DNA of 57,136 nucleotides from Bacteroidota bacterium (GTDB taxonomy: Bacteria; Bacteroidota; Bacteroidia; Chitinophagales; Chitinophagaceae): contig CANHGW010000016.1 in the NCBI GenBank assembly GCA_947460175.1, forward strand, positions 1 to 57,136. The letters are read 5' to 3'. How positions within the stretch are numbered: the first letter of the stretch is position 1; every line of letters begins with the position of its first letter. Below, piece by piece: positions 8,705 through 19,600 of this stretch. Under the pieces are notes generated by a model. That model made no database searches. It was not told where the DNA came from and saw only the letters and a list, made by a program, of their open reading frames with translations. The translations under genes were made by a program, and so were the position numbers.

Positions 8705-9004
8705 ATGCCAACACAATATTACTTATTTCTCAGTCTGGCTTTGTTTTGCATTGGCGTCATGGGTGTGCTCATGCGTCGAAATGCAATCATCATCCTGATG
8801 TGTGTAGAATTGATGCTTAATGCTGTTAATTTATTAATGGTTACATTTAGCAAAATGCACAATGACGCTTCAGCTCAAATATTTGTATTTTTTATCATGG
8901 TAGTGGCAGCAGCAGAAGTAAGTGTGGGCTTATCTATTATAGTCATGATGTATCGAAAAGTGCGATCAATAGATGTAAACATTTTAAACCGATTAAAAAA
9001 CTAA
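8705..9004 (+). CDS. nuoK: NADH-quinone oxidoreductase subunit K
   Basis: 99 residues from the ATG at 8705. An upstream TTG at 8687 falls inside the probable -7 promoter box and was rejected. Three transmembrane helices, with the membrane glutamates in [12 protein letters not shown] and [13 protein letters not shown], are the NuoK signature for proton translocation in complex I. It heads a nuoK-L-M-N run and nuoL starts 9 bases after its stop. NuoJ and the rest of complex I are not found upstream, which is unusual for this enzyme. Confidence 0.93.
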   Translation: MPTQYYLFLSLALFCIGVMGVLMRRNAIIILMCVELMLNAVNLLMVTFSKMHNDASAQIFVFFIMVVAAAEVSVGLSIIVMMYRKVRSIDVNILNRLKN

Positions 9005-9013
9005 GCTTTTACG

Positions 9014-10933
9014 ATGATTCAATATGTGTGGTTAGTGCCTTTATTTCCATTGATTGGTTTTTTAATTACAGGACTTGGACGTAATACCTTGGGCAAATCC
9101 AGCGGTTGGATTGCTTCTATGGCTATATTAGCTTCTTTTATCGTTTCTTGCATTATTTTTTTTGACGTACAGGCCTTACCTGAAAATGTTTTCGAAAAAG
9201 GTGGCGGTCCAGTAATCGTTCAATTATTTGATTTTATTAAAACACAGTCAATGCAAATCGGATTTGACTTTCAAGTTGATGCACTGACCTCTATTTTTTT
9301 ATTAGTTATTACGGGAATTGGGTTTTTAATACACCTTTATTCAATAAGCTATATGGGGCATGATGATGGTTATGGGAAATTTTTTTCGTACTTGAATCTT
9401 TTCATATTCTCAATGTTACTGCTTGTTCTAGGAGCCAATTATCTGATTATGTTTATTGGTTGGGAAGGTGTAGGACTTTGTTCTTACCTTTTAATAGGTT
9501 TTTGGTACAAAAATGTTGCATACACCGATGCTGCAAAAAAGGCTTTTATCATGAACCGTATCGGTGATTTAGGGTTTTTAATTGGCATTTTCTTGATTTT
9601 TTCTAGATACAATACATTAGACTTCAAATCACTTCAGTTTTTAATATCACACGATACCTACGATGCAACATTTATAAGTTCCGTTGCATTGTGCTTTTTT
9701 GTAGGTGCTACTGGTAAAAGTGCTCAGTTACCTCTATTTACTTGGTTGCCAGATGCAATGGCAGGTCCTACGCCTGTGTCAGCCTTGATTCATGCCGCTA
9801 CCATGGTAACTGCGGGCATTTATATGATTACAAGAAGTCATTTTATTTATTCTATAGCACCTTATGCGCAGCATGTAATTCTAATTATTGGATTAGCGAC
9901 TGCATTAATTGCAGCTACGATTGCTACACAACAAAATGATATTAAAAAAGTATTGGCTTATTCTACAGTGAGTCAATTAGGATTTATGTTTATGGCACTT
10001 GGAGTTGGGGCTTATACAGCTGCTATTTTTCATGTAGTGACCCATGCGTTTTTCAAAGCATTGCTTTTCTTAGGATCGGGTTCTGTCATACATGCTGTGG
10101 ATGGCGAACAAGATATACGACACATGGGTGGATTGAAAAAATACATGAAAACTACTTATGCTACTTTTTTAATTGGATGTATTGCCATTGCCGGTATTCC
10201 TCCATTGAGTGGATTTTTCTCAAAAGATGAGATAATGATGCATGTATTTACTTATCCAATTTATGGAAACATATTTTGGGTATTGGGAATGTTAGCAGCT
10301 TTAATGACTGCATACTATATGTTCAGATTATTATTTATCACATTTCATGGTGAATACCGTGGTAAAGGTCATCCACATGAAAGTCCTGCATTAATGACGA
10401 TACCTTTGATTGTATTAGCTATTTTCTCAGCATTGGGCGGATTGATTGGTATACCAGAAGTTTTGGGTGGTCATCATGCATTACATGAATTTTTAAGCCC
10501 TGTATTGTTGAAGTCCACCGGGATGAATGCCAATGTGAACCATTTAAGTCATGAAAGTGAATATATATTAATGGGAGTTGCTGTATTAATCGCAGTCATT
10601 GGTATTTTAATTGCATGGTTTGGGTACAAAAAGTATAATGCAGCTGCTGAAGCTAAAGGAATTGCTTCCTTCTTTGAACAGAAATGGTACTTTGACGAAG
10701 CATATGATAATATTATTGTTAAGCCATTATACCATATTAGTTCGTTTTCTGAAAAAGTGATTGAAAAATCAGGATTGGATGGAATTGTAAATGGAATTGG
10801 TAAAATGATACAATTAGGAAGTACTCGTTTACGATTATTGCAAAGTGGCCTTGTTGGGTTTTATTTGTTTTTGATTGTGATTGGTATTGTATTGTTGTTC
10901 GCTTTGCAATTATTGTATAATAAATTTTTATAA
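9014..10933 (+). CDS. nuoL: NADH-quinone oxidoreductase subunit L
   Basis: 639 residues, the normal NuoL length. It is the distal antiporter-like subunit of complex I. Visible hallmarks are GWEGVGLCSYLLIGFW, the PTPVSALIHAATMVTAGIY loop, NDIKKVLAYSTVSQLGFM and HAFFKALLFLGSGSVIH, with lysines and a glutamate in the proton path. The C-terminal long helix region (about residues 510-639) is present. A short inverted repeat lies in the 38-base gap before nuoM. Confidence 0.96.
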   Translation: MIQYVWLVPLFPLIGFLITGLGRNTLGKSSGWIASMAILASFIVSCIIFFDVQALPENVFEKGGGPVIVQLFDFIKTQSMQIGFDFQVDALTSIFLLVITGIGFLIHLYSISYMGHDDGYGKFFSYLNLFIFSMLLLVLGANYLIMFIGWEGVGLCSYLLIGFWYKNVAYTDAAKKAFIMNRIGDLGFLIGIFLIFSRYNTLDFKSLQFLISHDTYDATFISSVALCFFVGATGKSAQLPLFTWLPDAMAGPTPVSALIHAATMVTAGIYMITRSHFIYSIAPYAQHVILIIGLATALIAATIATQQNDIKKVLAYSTVSQLGFMFMALGVGAYTAAIFHVVTHAFFKALLFLGSGSVIHAVDGEQDIRHMGGLKKYMKTTYATFLIGCIAIAGIPPLSGFFSKDEIMMHVFTYPIYGNIFWVLGMLAALMTAYYMFRLLFITFHGEYRGKGHPHESPALMTIPLIVLAIFSALGGLIGIPEVLGGHHALHEFLSPVLLKSTGMNANVNHLSHESEYILMGVAVLIAVIGILIAWFGYKKYNAAAEAKGIASFFEQKWYFDEAYDNIIVKPLYHISSFSEKVIEKSGLDGIVNGIGKMIQLGSTRLRLLQSGLVGFYLFLIVIGIVLLFALQLLYNKFL

Positions 10934-10941
10934 AATAAAAC

Positions 10942-10958
10942 TGAAGATTCAATCTTCA
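10942..10958 (+). repeat. Inverted repeat in the nuoL-nuoM gap
   Basis: TGAAGATT and AATCTTCA form perfect 8-base arms around a single C. It could fold in the mRNA between the two genes. There is no T-run, so it is not a typical terminator. Confidence 0.55.
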
Positions 10959-10971
10959 AAAAGAATAAAAC

Positions 10972-12411
10972 ATGTTGATCGTTTTACTCATATTGGTTCC
11001 TTTCCTTGCTGGTTTAGCAGCCATGGCGATGCCTTCAAGCAAGGTACACATACATGCCATAGGGGCTTCTGTACTTACATTAGTATTAGGTTCGGTTTGT
11101 TATTATTATTTCACACATCCTGGCATGGGCGAAACTACTTTTTCATATCCATGGATTGAAAAGTTAGGAGCTTCATTTTCTGTAGCAATGGATGATGGGC
11201 TAACTGTGTTAATGGTAATGTTGACAGCATTAGCATTCCCTCTTATTTTTATTTCACTTTTAAATAAAATTCCTGATAGACCTTCTACTTTTTTTGGATT
11301 AATGCTGATGGCTCAAGCAGGATTAATGGGTGTTTTTTTAGCGAAAGATGCTTTGTTGTTTTACTTGTTTTGGGAAGTAGCTTTAATTCCAGTGTATTTC
11401 CTAAGCTCCATGTATGGCGGTCCTCGTCGTATTCCTGTTACATTTAAGTTCTTTGTTTATACGTTTGTCGGTAGTTTGATTATGTTGGTTTCAATGATTT
11501 ACATTTACCAACAAACGCCAATTCATTCATTTTCGTGGAGCTCATTTGTAAGTGTAGGTCAGTCTTTACCATCAAATCAACAAAATTGGTTGTTTTGGAT
11601 GATGTTTGTTGCATTTGCGATTAAAATGCCTGTATTCCCTTTTCATACATGGCAACCTGATGCATACGAACAAAGTGCTACACCCGTTACAATTGTATTG
11701 AGTGCCTTGATGGTGAAAATGGGATTATTTGCAGTAGTTCGTTGGTTATTACCTGTTATCCCATTAGGTAGCATGCATTGGATGAATATCGTGATGCTCT
11801 TGTCAATCATCGGAGTTGTGTATGCCTCTTTTATGGCATTGGTCCAAACGAATATCAAGCGATTAATTGCTTATTCTTCTATTGCACATATTGGTTTAAT
11901 GTGTGCGGCTATATTCTCACATCAGATTATTGGTATGCAAGGGGTGGCGATACAAATGTTTAATCACGGTATTAACATACTTGGGTTATGGATATTAGTA
12001 AGCATTATCGAACATAGATTGAATACACAAGATATGCGTGAAATGGGTGGAGTTGCTAAAATTGCTCCAGCATTTACAATTGCGTTGGTTTTAATATCAT
12101 TAGCTAATATAGCGTTGCCATTAACCAATGGATTTATTGGAGAATTTATGATGTTTAATGGGTTGTTTAATTCTGTTTCGCCATATAGAACAGTATTTAC
12201 GGTTGTAGCAGGACTCGGGATTATATTAGCTGCAGTATACACCTTGGGCATGATTCAAAAAGTAGCTTATGGGGAGTTGAAAACGTCAACTAGTTCATTT
12301 AAAGATTTATCTAAAAATGAATGGGTTGTTTTAATAATTGTGATGTTCATAATCCTATGGTTAGGTTTCTATCCATCTGTATTGATGAAATTGGTAGATG
12401 TAAATTTATAA
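10972..12411 (+). CDS. nuoM: NADH-quinone oxidoreductase subunit M
   Basis: 479 residues with about 14 membrane helices. It is an antiporter-like subunit of complex I. Diagnostic segments are FYLFWEVALIPVYFL (with the key glutamate), AFAIKMPVFPFHTWQPDAY, the discontinuous helix around SALMVKMGLFAVVRW, and IKRLIAYSSIAHIGLM. It lies in the nuoKLMN transcript, 38 bases after nuoL and 43 bases before nuoN. Confidence 0.96.
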   Translation: MLIVLLILVPFLAGLAAMAMPSSKVHIHAIGASVLTLVLGSVCYYYFTHPGMGETTFSYPWIEKLGASFSVAMDDGLTVLMVMLTALAFPLIFISLLNKIPDRPSTFFGLMLMAQAGLMGVFLAKDALLFYLFWEVALIPVYFLSSMYGGPRRIPVTFKFFVYTFVGSLIMLVSMIYIYQQTPIHSFSWSSFVSVGQSLPSNQQNWLFWMMFVAFAIKMPVFPFHTWQPDAYEQSATPVTIVLSALMVKMGLFAVVRWLLPVIPLGSMHWMNIVMLLSIIGVVYASFMALVQTNIKRLIAYSSIAHIGLMCAAIFSHQIIGMQGVAIQMFNHGINILGLWILVSIIEHRLNTQDMREMGGVAKIAPAFTIALVLISLANIALPLTNGFIGEFMMFNGLFNSVSPYRTVFTVVAGLGIILAAVYTLGMIQKVAYGELKTSTSSFKDLSKNEWVVLIIVMFIILWLGFYPSVLMKLVDVNL

Positions 12412-12419
12412 AAAATGAA

Positions 12420-12435
12420 TCCTCTGCAAAGAGGA
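12420..12435 (+). repeat. Hairpin in the nuoM-nuoN gap
   Basis: TCCTCT and AGAGGA pair around a GCAA tetraloop of the stable GNRA type. No T-run follows. It may act in mRNA processing or stability. Confidence 0.55.
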
Positions 12436-12454
12436 ATAAACATAGAAAAGAAAA

Positions 12455-13837
12455 ATGAGTGCTATTGTAATATCGGCTTTATTGGGAGTAGTCATGATGT
12501 TATCTGGCTTGATACTAAAAAAGTCAACACAGGTTCAATGGATCGCAGTATTAGGAGCAGTATTATTATTGGCAGCTAGTATTTTCGATCATCAATTGGT
12601 GGTTAGTAAAGGAACTCAAAGCTATTACGGAATGCTTGAGTTAAATTCTTACACAGCATGGTTCAATGTTTTAATTAGCTTTTGTGTCATGATGTACATT
12701 CTTATTTTCAGGAAAAGTATAGCTACAGTTGGTCGTAGTGATGCAGAATATTTTGCATTAATCTTTTTTGTGATGTGTGGTGTGTATTTACTTTCTACTT
12801 ATTCCAATTTATTAATATTGTTTATTGGTATAGAAGTATTGTCTATCCCACAGTACATAATGGCAGGAAGTGATAAAGAAAGTCTTAAAAGCAATGAAGC
12901 ATCATTGAAATATTTCCTATTAGGTTCATTCAGTACAGGTATTTTATTAATGGGAATCACCCTTTTATATGGTGCAACTGGTAGTTTTGATATTTTAAGT
13001 TCAAAATTTGCAGATCAATTTGTACAAGTTTCAAGTCTGAGTTCTTTATCGTTTATTGGAATTATTTTATTAATTGTTTCATTTGGTTTCAAAGCATCTT
13101 CAGCTCCATTTCATTTATGGACACCCGATGTATATGATGGAACACCTACAGCCTTTACTCCCTTTATGGCTACCATTGCTAAGGTGAGTATTTTCTTAGC
13201 GTTTATTCGTTTGTTCCATTTTTCATTTGGAAATGTAAGTGAAGCATGGCAATTTACAATTGCAATTATGATAATTCTTACGCTATTATTAGGTAATGTT
13301 ACGGCCGTATACCAACAAAGTGTTAAACGTATGATGGCTTACTCATCTATTGCACAAGCAGGTTTTATGTTGTTTGCTATCTTTTCTTTCAATGCTACTT
13401 CATGGCAAGGTATCATGCTATATAGTGTTACTTATACATTAGCTTCTATAGGTGTTTTTGCAGTAATCATTAAAATGAAAGATTATACCTACGAAGGATT
13501 TAATGGTTTAGCTAAAAAAGAGCCTGTATTGGCTTTAACTGCTACTATTTGCTTGCTTTCATTAGCAGGAATTCCATTGACAGGAGGTTTTTTTGCAAAA
13601 TATTTTGTATTGAGTGCTACTGTTGAGCAAGGTAAAATGATATGGTTAGTTGTGTTTGCAGTTTTAATGGCTGCTATTAGTGCATACTATTACTTCAGAG
13701 TTATAATGAGTATGTATTTCAAACAAGGAGATGCTGAAGTTTCTATTGAAACCACTTCCTTGGAAAAGGCTTTATTAATTATCAACGCAGCCATTATTAT
13801 TTTATTAGGTATTCTTCCTGGTTTAATTATTCTCTAA
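12455..13837 (+). CDS. nuoN: NADH-quinone oxidoreductase subunit N
   Basis: 460 residues, the third antiporter-like complex I subunit. It has LLILFIGIEVLSIPQYIMAG with the membrane glutamate, SSAPFHLWTPDVYDGTPT, AKVSIFLAFIRLF, VKRMMAYSSIAQAGFML and LAGIPLTGGFFAKYFVL. It ends the nuo run, and a separate promoter starts kup 78 bases on. No terminator was seen in the gap. Confidence 0.96.
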   Translation: MSAIVISALLGVVMMLSGLILKKSTQVQWIAVLGAVLLLAASIFDHQLVVSKGTQSYYGMLELNSYTAWFNVLISFCVMMYILIFRKSIATVGRSDAEYFALIFFVMCGVYLLSTYSNLLILFIGIEVLSIPQYIMAGSDKESLKSNEASLKYFLLGSFSTGILLMGITLLYGATGSFDILSSKFADQFVQVSSLSSLSFIGIILLIVSFGFKASSAPFHLWTPDVYDGTPTAFTPFMATIAKVSIFLAFIRLFHFSFGNVSEAWQFTIAIMIILTLLLGNVTAVYQQSVKRMMAYSSIAQAGFMLFAIFSFNATSWQGIMLYSVTYTLASIGVFAVIIKMKDYTYEGFNGLAKKEPVLALTATICLLSLAGIPLTGGFFAKYFVLSATVEQGKMIWLVVFAVLMAAISAYYYFRVIMSMYFKQGDAEVSIETTSLEKALLIINAAIIILLGILPGLIIL

Positions 13838-13889
13838 CTACTAATATATTAATATCTACTAATTATTTTTAGTCAGAAAGGTAGTTAAA

Positions 13890-13922
13890 TTTGATAATAA
13901 GATTCATTTACGTATATATTTG
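13890..13922 (+). promoter_or_regulatory. Promoter of kup (-33 TTTG and -7 TATATTTG)
   Basis: TTTG at 13890-13893 and TATATTTG at 13915-13922 are 21 bases apart, close to the Bacteroidota consensus. The GTG start lies 24 bases after the -7 box. Confidence 0.6.
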
Positions 13923-13946
13923 CTTTTCATTTAAATAACTACGAAA

Positions 13947-15944
13947 GTGGGAAAGCACATTGATTTAAATAAAGCAACAGCAGCAGGTCTTTTAATTGCT
14001 ATGGGTATCATATACGGTGATATTGGTACCTCTCCTTTATATGTAATGAATGAAATTGTCATCAACAAAGAGGTTTCGAAATTATTAATTATTGGTGGCC
14101 TTTCATGTGTTATTTGGACATTGACATTACAGACCACAATCAAGTATGTATTATTAACGTTACAAGCAGATAATAAAGGGGAAGGTGGTATATTTTCATT
14201 ATTTGCACTTGTGCGAAGACGGAAAAAATGGTTAGTAATACCTGCTATGATAGGAGGTGCTGCCTTATTGGCCGATGGTATGATTACACCACCCATTTCT
14301 GTTTCATCAGCGATTGAAGGGTTACGACAAGTTCCACTATTACATGATATTCAAAGTGGTACGATTGTTTTAATTGTAATAATAATAATATCCATGTTGT
14401 TTATAATGCAGCAATTCGGAACAGTTTCTATTGGAAAGTTATTTGGTCCTATTATGTTGATGTGGTTTCTAATGCTTGCTGTACTAGGAACAATGCATAT
14501 AGGCGATAATCTTGAAATTTTTCATTCCTTTAATCCTTATTATGCTGTAAAATTATTGACTGTTTACCCAAAAGGATTTTGGCTTTTAGGCGCTGTATTT
14601 TTATGTACAACTGGTGCTGAAGCTTTGTATAGTGATCTTGGTCATTGTGGACGTGGGAATATACGAGTGTCATGGATTTTTGTAAAAACATGCTTAATCC
14701 TTCAGTACTTAGGACAAGGTGCTTGGTTGCTTTCACATTATGAAGGAAAAGTGATAACAAAGCATATGATTGAAGGTGGATTCAACCCATTTTATGGCAT
14801 TATGCCTGAACAATTTAAATTGATTGGAATTGTAATCGCAACGATGGCCGCAATTATTGCTAGTCAAGCATTGATTAGTGGTTCGTTTACTTTAATCAGT
14901 GAAAGTATGCGTTTAAATCTTTGGCCTAAATTCAAAATCAATTATCCTACCGATGCTAGAGGGCAACTATACATACCAAGTATTAATATTCTACTTTATA
15001 TAGGTTGTGTAGCTATTACATTGTATTTTAAATCTTCTACCAATATGGCCGCTGCCTATGGATTAGCTATTACCTTGTGTATGCTAGCTACTTCAATATT
15101 GTTTGCAAATTTCTTAGTGCAAAAACGTGCTAATCCAATTTTCATTTATTTGTATTTGTTTGTGTATTTAAGTTTAGAGATGTGTTTTTTAATTGCTAAT
15201 CTCGAAAAATTTCCTTTCGGAGGATACGTTACATTGATAATTGCAGGCGCTTTATTTGTAGTGATGTATGTTTGGTATAGATCACGTAAAATTAAAAATC
15301 GATATGTGGAATTTGTAAAAATGGAAGATCATATTCATATGCTGCAAGAGTTAAGCAATGATTTGAGTATTCCAAAATATGCAACTCACTTAGTGTATTT
15401 GACAAGTGCTAATAATCCAAAAGAAATTGAACACAAAATCATGTATTCGATTTTGAATAAAAAGCCTAAACGTGCTGATATTTATTGGTTTATTCATGTA
15501 GATGTAGTCGATGAACCATATCGCACAGATTATGTAGTAGAAACGATCATCCCAAATGAAATTATAAGAATTGAATTTAGACTAGGTTTCAGAGAGGAGC
15601 AACGCATCAATCTTATGTTTAGAAAGGTAGTGGAGGATATGGTTAAAAACAAAGAAGTGAATATTACTAGTCGATATACTTCATTACAAAAAAATAAGGT
15701 AGCAGGCGACTGGCAGTTTATAGTCATGGAAAAATTCCTTTCACACGACAATGATTTGCCATTAATTCAACGATTTATTATGAGAATGTATTTCCTATTA
15801 AAACGTGTTTCATTGAGTGAAGAGAAAGGTTTTGGTTTGGATTCATCTTATGTTACAGTTGAGAAATATCCATTGATTGTATCACCGGTTACCAACTTAA
15901 ACCTAAAACGCATCGATATTGATCGTACTCAGAGTTTTAGGTAA
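13947..15944 (+). CDS. kup: Low-affinity potassium uptake protein Kup
   Basis: 665 residues. The start is GTG at 13947; the frame then reads a short polar leader and AMGIIYGDIGTSPLYV, the Kup N-terminal signature. About 12 membrane helices follow, with ADGMITPPISVSSAIEG, TTGAEALYSDLGHCG and ALISGSFTLISESMRL. The C-terminal soluble domain (about residues 450-665) is complete. It is a K+/H+ symporter in the inner membrane. Its last 16 bases overlap the convergent trmN6 gene. Confidence 0.93.
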   Translation: MGKHIDLNKATAAGLLIAMGIIYGDIGTSPLYVMNEIVINKEVSKLLIIGGLSCVIWTLTLQTTIKYVLLTLQADNKGEGGIFSLFALVRRRKKWLVIPAMIGGAALLADGMITPPISVSSAIEGLRQVPLLHDIQSGTIVLIVIIIISMLFIMQQFGTVSIGKLFGPIMLMWFLMLAVLGTMHIGDNLEIFHSFNPYYAVKLLTVYPKGFWLLGAVFLCTTGAEALYSDLGHCGRGNIRVSWIFVKTCLILQYLGQGAWLLSHYEGKVITKHMIEGGFNPFYGIMPEQFKLIGIVIATMAAIIASQALISGSFTLISESMRLNLWPKFKINYPTDARGQLYIPSINILLYIGCVAITLYFKSSTNMAAAYGLAITLCMLATSILFANFLVQKRANPIFIYLYLFVYLSLEMCFLIANLEKFPFGGYVTLIIAGALFVVMYVWYRSRKIKNRYVEFVKMEDHIHMLQELSNDLSIPKYATHLVYLTSANNPKEIEHKIMYSILNKKPKRADIYWFIHVDVVDEPYRTDYVVETIIPNEIIRIEFRLGFREEQRINLMFRKVVEDMVKNKEVNITSRYTSLQKNKVAGDWQFIVMEKFLSHDNDLPLIQRFIMRMYFLLKRVSLSEEKGFGLDSSYVTVEKYPLIVSPVTNLNLKRIDIDRTQSFR

Positions 15945-16633
15945 AAGGGTTTCATCAATAAAGTCATTTCATCGCTATAGCTTTCACCTTGTTTAATATT
16001 CAGATTAATAATTGATTCAGCTATTTTATTTTTCGAATATAATCCTATCATAAATTTGATAGGGTGATTTTCTGAATGCCGCATTAACAAAGTTTGAATT
16101 GGACTATATTCATAGTTTGATGCAAGCTTGTCAAATGATTCCTTTCGATTAAATGGAAGTAATATTGAAAATGCTCCTTCATCTTGTAATAAAGAATTCA
16201 TAGATTTTGCCAGTTCCTCTAATGACAAATGAGTAGAATGCCAAGCTTGATTCTTTTGTTCATAAGGGCTTGATAATTGATTTTCAAAAAATGGAGGGTT
16301 CGCAATTATAAAATCATATTTTTCTGTTGGATGAAATGTTAGAATATTTTGATGTATCGCTTTTATTCTATTACTAAATATTGAAGCTTGTATATTTTCG
16401 TTTAATTGTTCGTATGTAGATTGCTCTATTTCTATGGCATCCACTATGATAGCAGGGTATCGTTGGGCAATCATCAAACTCAATAATCCCGTACCACTGC
16501 CAATATCCAACACACGAATCGCTTTAGGTGGAATAGTGGTCCATGCGCCTTGTATGCATGCAGTTTCACTTACCTTTTGTGCACATTTGTCCTGATGAAT
16601 AATGAATTGTTTGAATTGAAAATAAGTATTCAT
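15929..16633 (-). CDS. trmN6: tRNA1(Val) (adenine(37)-N6)-methyltransferase-like
   Basis: 234 residues. VLDIGSGTGLLSLMIAQR is the SAM-binding motif I and IIANPPFF is the catalytic NPPF motif of N6-adenine methyltransferases of the YfiC/TrmN6 type. The conserved opening FQFKQFIIHQD with KV also fits. It methylates A37 of tRNA1(Val) in E. coli. Its 3' end overlaps the 3' end of kup by 16 bases, tail to tail. It follows the large fusion gene's transcript direction, starting 8 bases after that gene's stop, so the two are likely cotranscribed. Confidence 0.87.
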   Translation of the reverse strand: MNTYFQFKQFIIHQDKCAQKVSETACIQGAWTTIPPKAIRVLDIGSGTGLLSLMIAQRYPAIIVDAIEIEQSTYEQLNENIQASIFSNRIKAIHQNILTFHPTEKYDFIIANPPFFENQLSSPYEQKNQAWHSTHLSLEELAKSMNSLLQDEGAFSILLPFNRKESFDKLASNYEYSPIQTLLMRHSENHPIKFMIGLYSKNKIAESIINLNIKQGESYSDEMTLLMKPFYLKL

Positions 16634-16641
16634 TCTTGAAC

Positions 16642-19600
16642 TTATTTTTTTGAAAATACGCTTATGACATTCGAAGTGAATTTAGTTTCGTCAATCACTG
16701 TTCGATTCAAATTACTTGAATCAGCAAAGTCAATCAACATTTTTTCTGAAATAAAATGAAGTTGATTCTCCGTTTTATTAAACCCAAATAATTTGGTTGA
16801 GAAAAATTCTGTCAACTTAGTGCCTTTGTGCTTGTCACCTAATTCTGCAATGCCATCACGTACAATAAGTTTGCCTTGAGGTGTTAAATACGCATTGCAT
16901 TTTTGAAGCAGTAAGACTTGCTTTTCAGGGGTTAAGTAATGAAGTACATCCATGATAAGGATACAGTCATATTTTTTATCTGTTGGAAAATCTATAGCAT
17001 CGCCTGCAATAAATGTGAGCTGTTCTGTTTTTGAGAAATTATGATTCGCGACTTCAATTTTTTCTTCATCATAATCAATGCCTGTTATACTTCTTTCATT
17101 GGAAGTCCAAGCAAGCATATAATCTAGAAACCCATAACCACAGCCAATATCAAGGATATCACCTTTTGCAGGAACTAATTTTTCTATTGGTTCGTAATAT
17201 TTTTCTAATCGAATTTTAATTCTACAATACCATTCCAATATGGGGCCTTTGTATTGATAGTTACGAATCATTTGTTCTTTGAAATAATGAGTGTTTTCTC
17301 GTTGCTTTCGAAGTACTTCATGTTCTTTTCTGAAATATCGTCCTATTAATTTAGCACGTTCTATATACGTTGTTCCAAAGCTTGTGTCATCATGTTTTAT
17401 ACGAGGAAGAAATTTGACATTGATTTCACCATTTTTCAATAAGAAGTCGCCTTTACGAATTGAATTTCCAATACCATGAAATAGAGCAGGCTGAATGTCA
17501 AGGTTTAATTTTTCAGCAATGTAAAATGCACCTTTGTGAAATCGTTTAATTTCATCATCATAACTTCGAGTTCCTTCTGGAAATACTGCGATGGAGTAAC
17601 CTCGGTCTACCCAATATTTCATGCGATCAATGCTGAATTCTGCACCTTCTTCTACAGGGTAATAATCAGCCATACGAACCAATGCGCCAAATACGGGTGA
17701 ACGCCATACCCATTTGTTTGTGAGTAATAGGATTTTTGGATGTAATGAAATAATACGAAGTAAATCAAGAAATGATGCATGATTGGCAATGATTACAGAA
17801 GGCTTGGTAAAGTCTGCATTTTCTTTATTGAAAAATCGCTTTCTTACATTTGTCATCATACAAAGCAAACTCCACATCATTTTTGAAATGACAACATGAT
17901 ATGCATATTTCATTTTGTCTTTTGCGAATGGAATACACTTGGTCAATACAAATCCAACGATCGTTACAAGTGTACACCCAATGGCATAATAGGCAAATGC
18001 ATAGATTGTTTTCAAAAAACTCCATAATGTAAATGGATGTTGTTTTTTGTTGGCCCTGTTTTGAATCATGAAATTGAACAACAAGGGTTGTAAAGTTTGG
18101 GAAACAAATAGAATGGAAGCAATACCAATGACTGATACCAATGCAATCGATTTTAATGCTGGATGTTTGGCAAATATTAAAATACCTAATCCTATCATTG
18201 TAGTAATAGCAGATAGGTAAATGGATGTTTTAATTGAATTTATTTTTTGTTTGCCATATTTATATTTTTCTATTAATCCGTCGGTAATAAAAATACTGTA
18301 ATCATCCCCAAGCCCAAAAATTAGTGTGGAGATAATAATATTGATAATGTTGAACTCAATCTTAAATAATGCCATAAGTCCTAAAATACATATCCAGGTT
18401 ACAACCATAGGTATAAAGGATATTAATGCTATTTCTATTCTACCATATGAAATCAAAATGGTGAAAAATACAATCATTGAAGTCAATGCCAGAATTTTAT
18501 AAAAATCATCTTTGATAAAAGATACAAACTGTGATGTGATCAATTGACGATCGGTGAGATACCCTGATTTGTCTTGAGCAAAAGCATCAAACAATTGAGT
18601 TCTATTTTCTTGACGCGTTTTAATTAATGTCATTAATTTAGTTGTTCCATTTTCTTGTATGATTAAATCTTTGAAGAGTGATTTAAATACAGTTGAATAA
18701 GATGAATCAGTTTTAATATAGGTTGTTTGTAAGATTGATTCAATTCCATCAAATGCCGATGGCGCAAATCCAACTTTTGCTCCTTCTAATCGTAATTGAG
18801 ATATTACGCGACTCTTTTTTTCATTGCTCCAAAATGTATTCCAAGTGTTTAATCTTGCTTGTTGTAGACTATCCGATAATACAAACTGACTTATAGAATT
18901 ATACTTGCGGATGAGCCCTTTGTCTTTGAGTTTATTGAGTTTTTTTAATGATGATTCATTTTGTCTTAAAGCATCCTCAAGAGTTTTACCTTCGCTTACA
19001 TGAAATACACTGTTGAGCGATTCAGCATTTCGATCATTGATTACTTGTTGAGAATGTTTCAATGCAGGTGTCATGAAGTTCATCTTCATCATATCTTCAT
19101 TGAATTTAACATCATTGAAGAAAAACGATAAAGCAATAGTAAGTAATACGATAGAAAGTACAATCCATTTATTTTTATTTGGATGAAATAATGAAAGCTT
19201 ATCGAGCCATGAATCTTTAGTAGGATGTGTAGTATTTATATTAATAAAATGTGGTAAGAATACGAGTGTACAGATTGATGAACCTATGAGATTAAAAGCA
19301 GTAAACAATCCCAATTCTTGCAATACAGGTGTATGAACCAACAATAAACTTAGAAAAGCAAATATGGTTGTAAAACTGCCAATCGTCATGGGTTCAGTCA
19401 GTTCACGAATGGTTTCTTCTTTGCTACCTGCGTGTCGAAGATGAGACATGAAATGTAACGAGTAATTCACGGCAATTCCAAGAATGACGCTAGATGCGCC
19501 AAGTGCCATTATGCTGACTTTTTCGCGTAGTAAATACATCATAGCCATACTAAACAATCCGCCAAAAATGACTGGTATCATGATTTGGAATGGGGCAAAT

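Noticed and set aside
16642-17200. Frameshift or two-gene misread at the methyltransferase end of the fusion
   Set aside because: The frame is open throughout, codon use does not change and the linker between acyltransferase and methyltransferase is of normal length.
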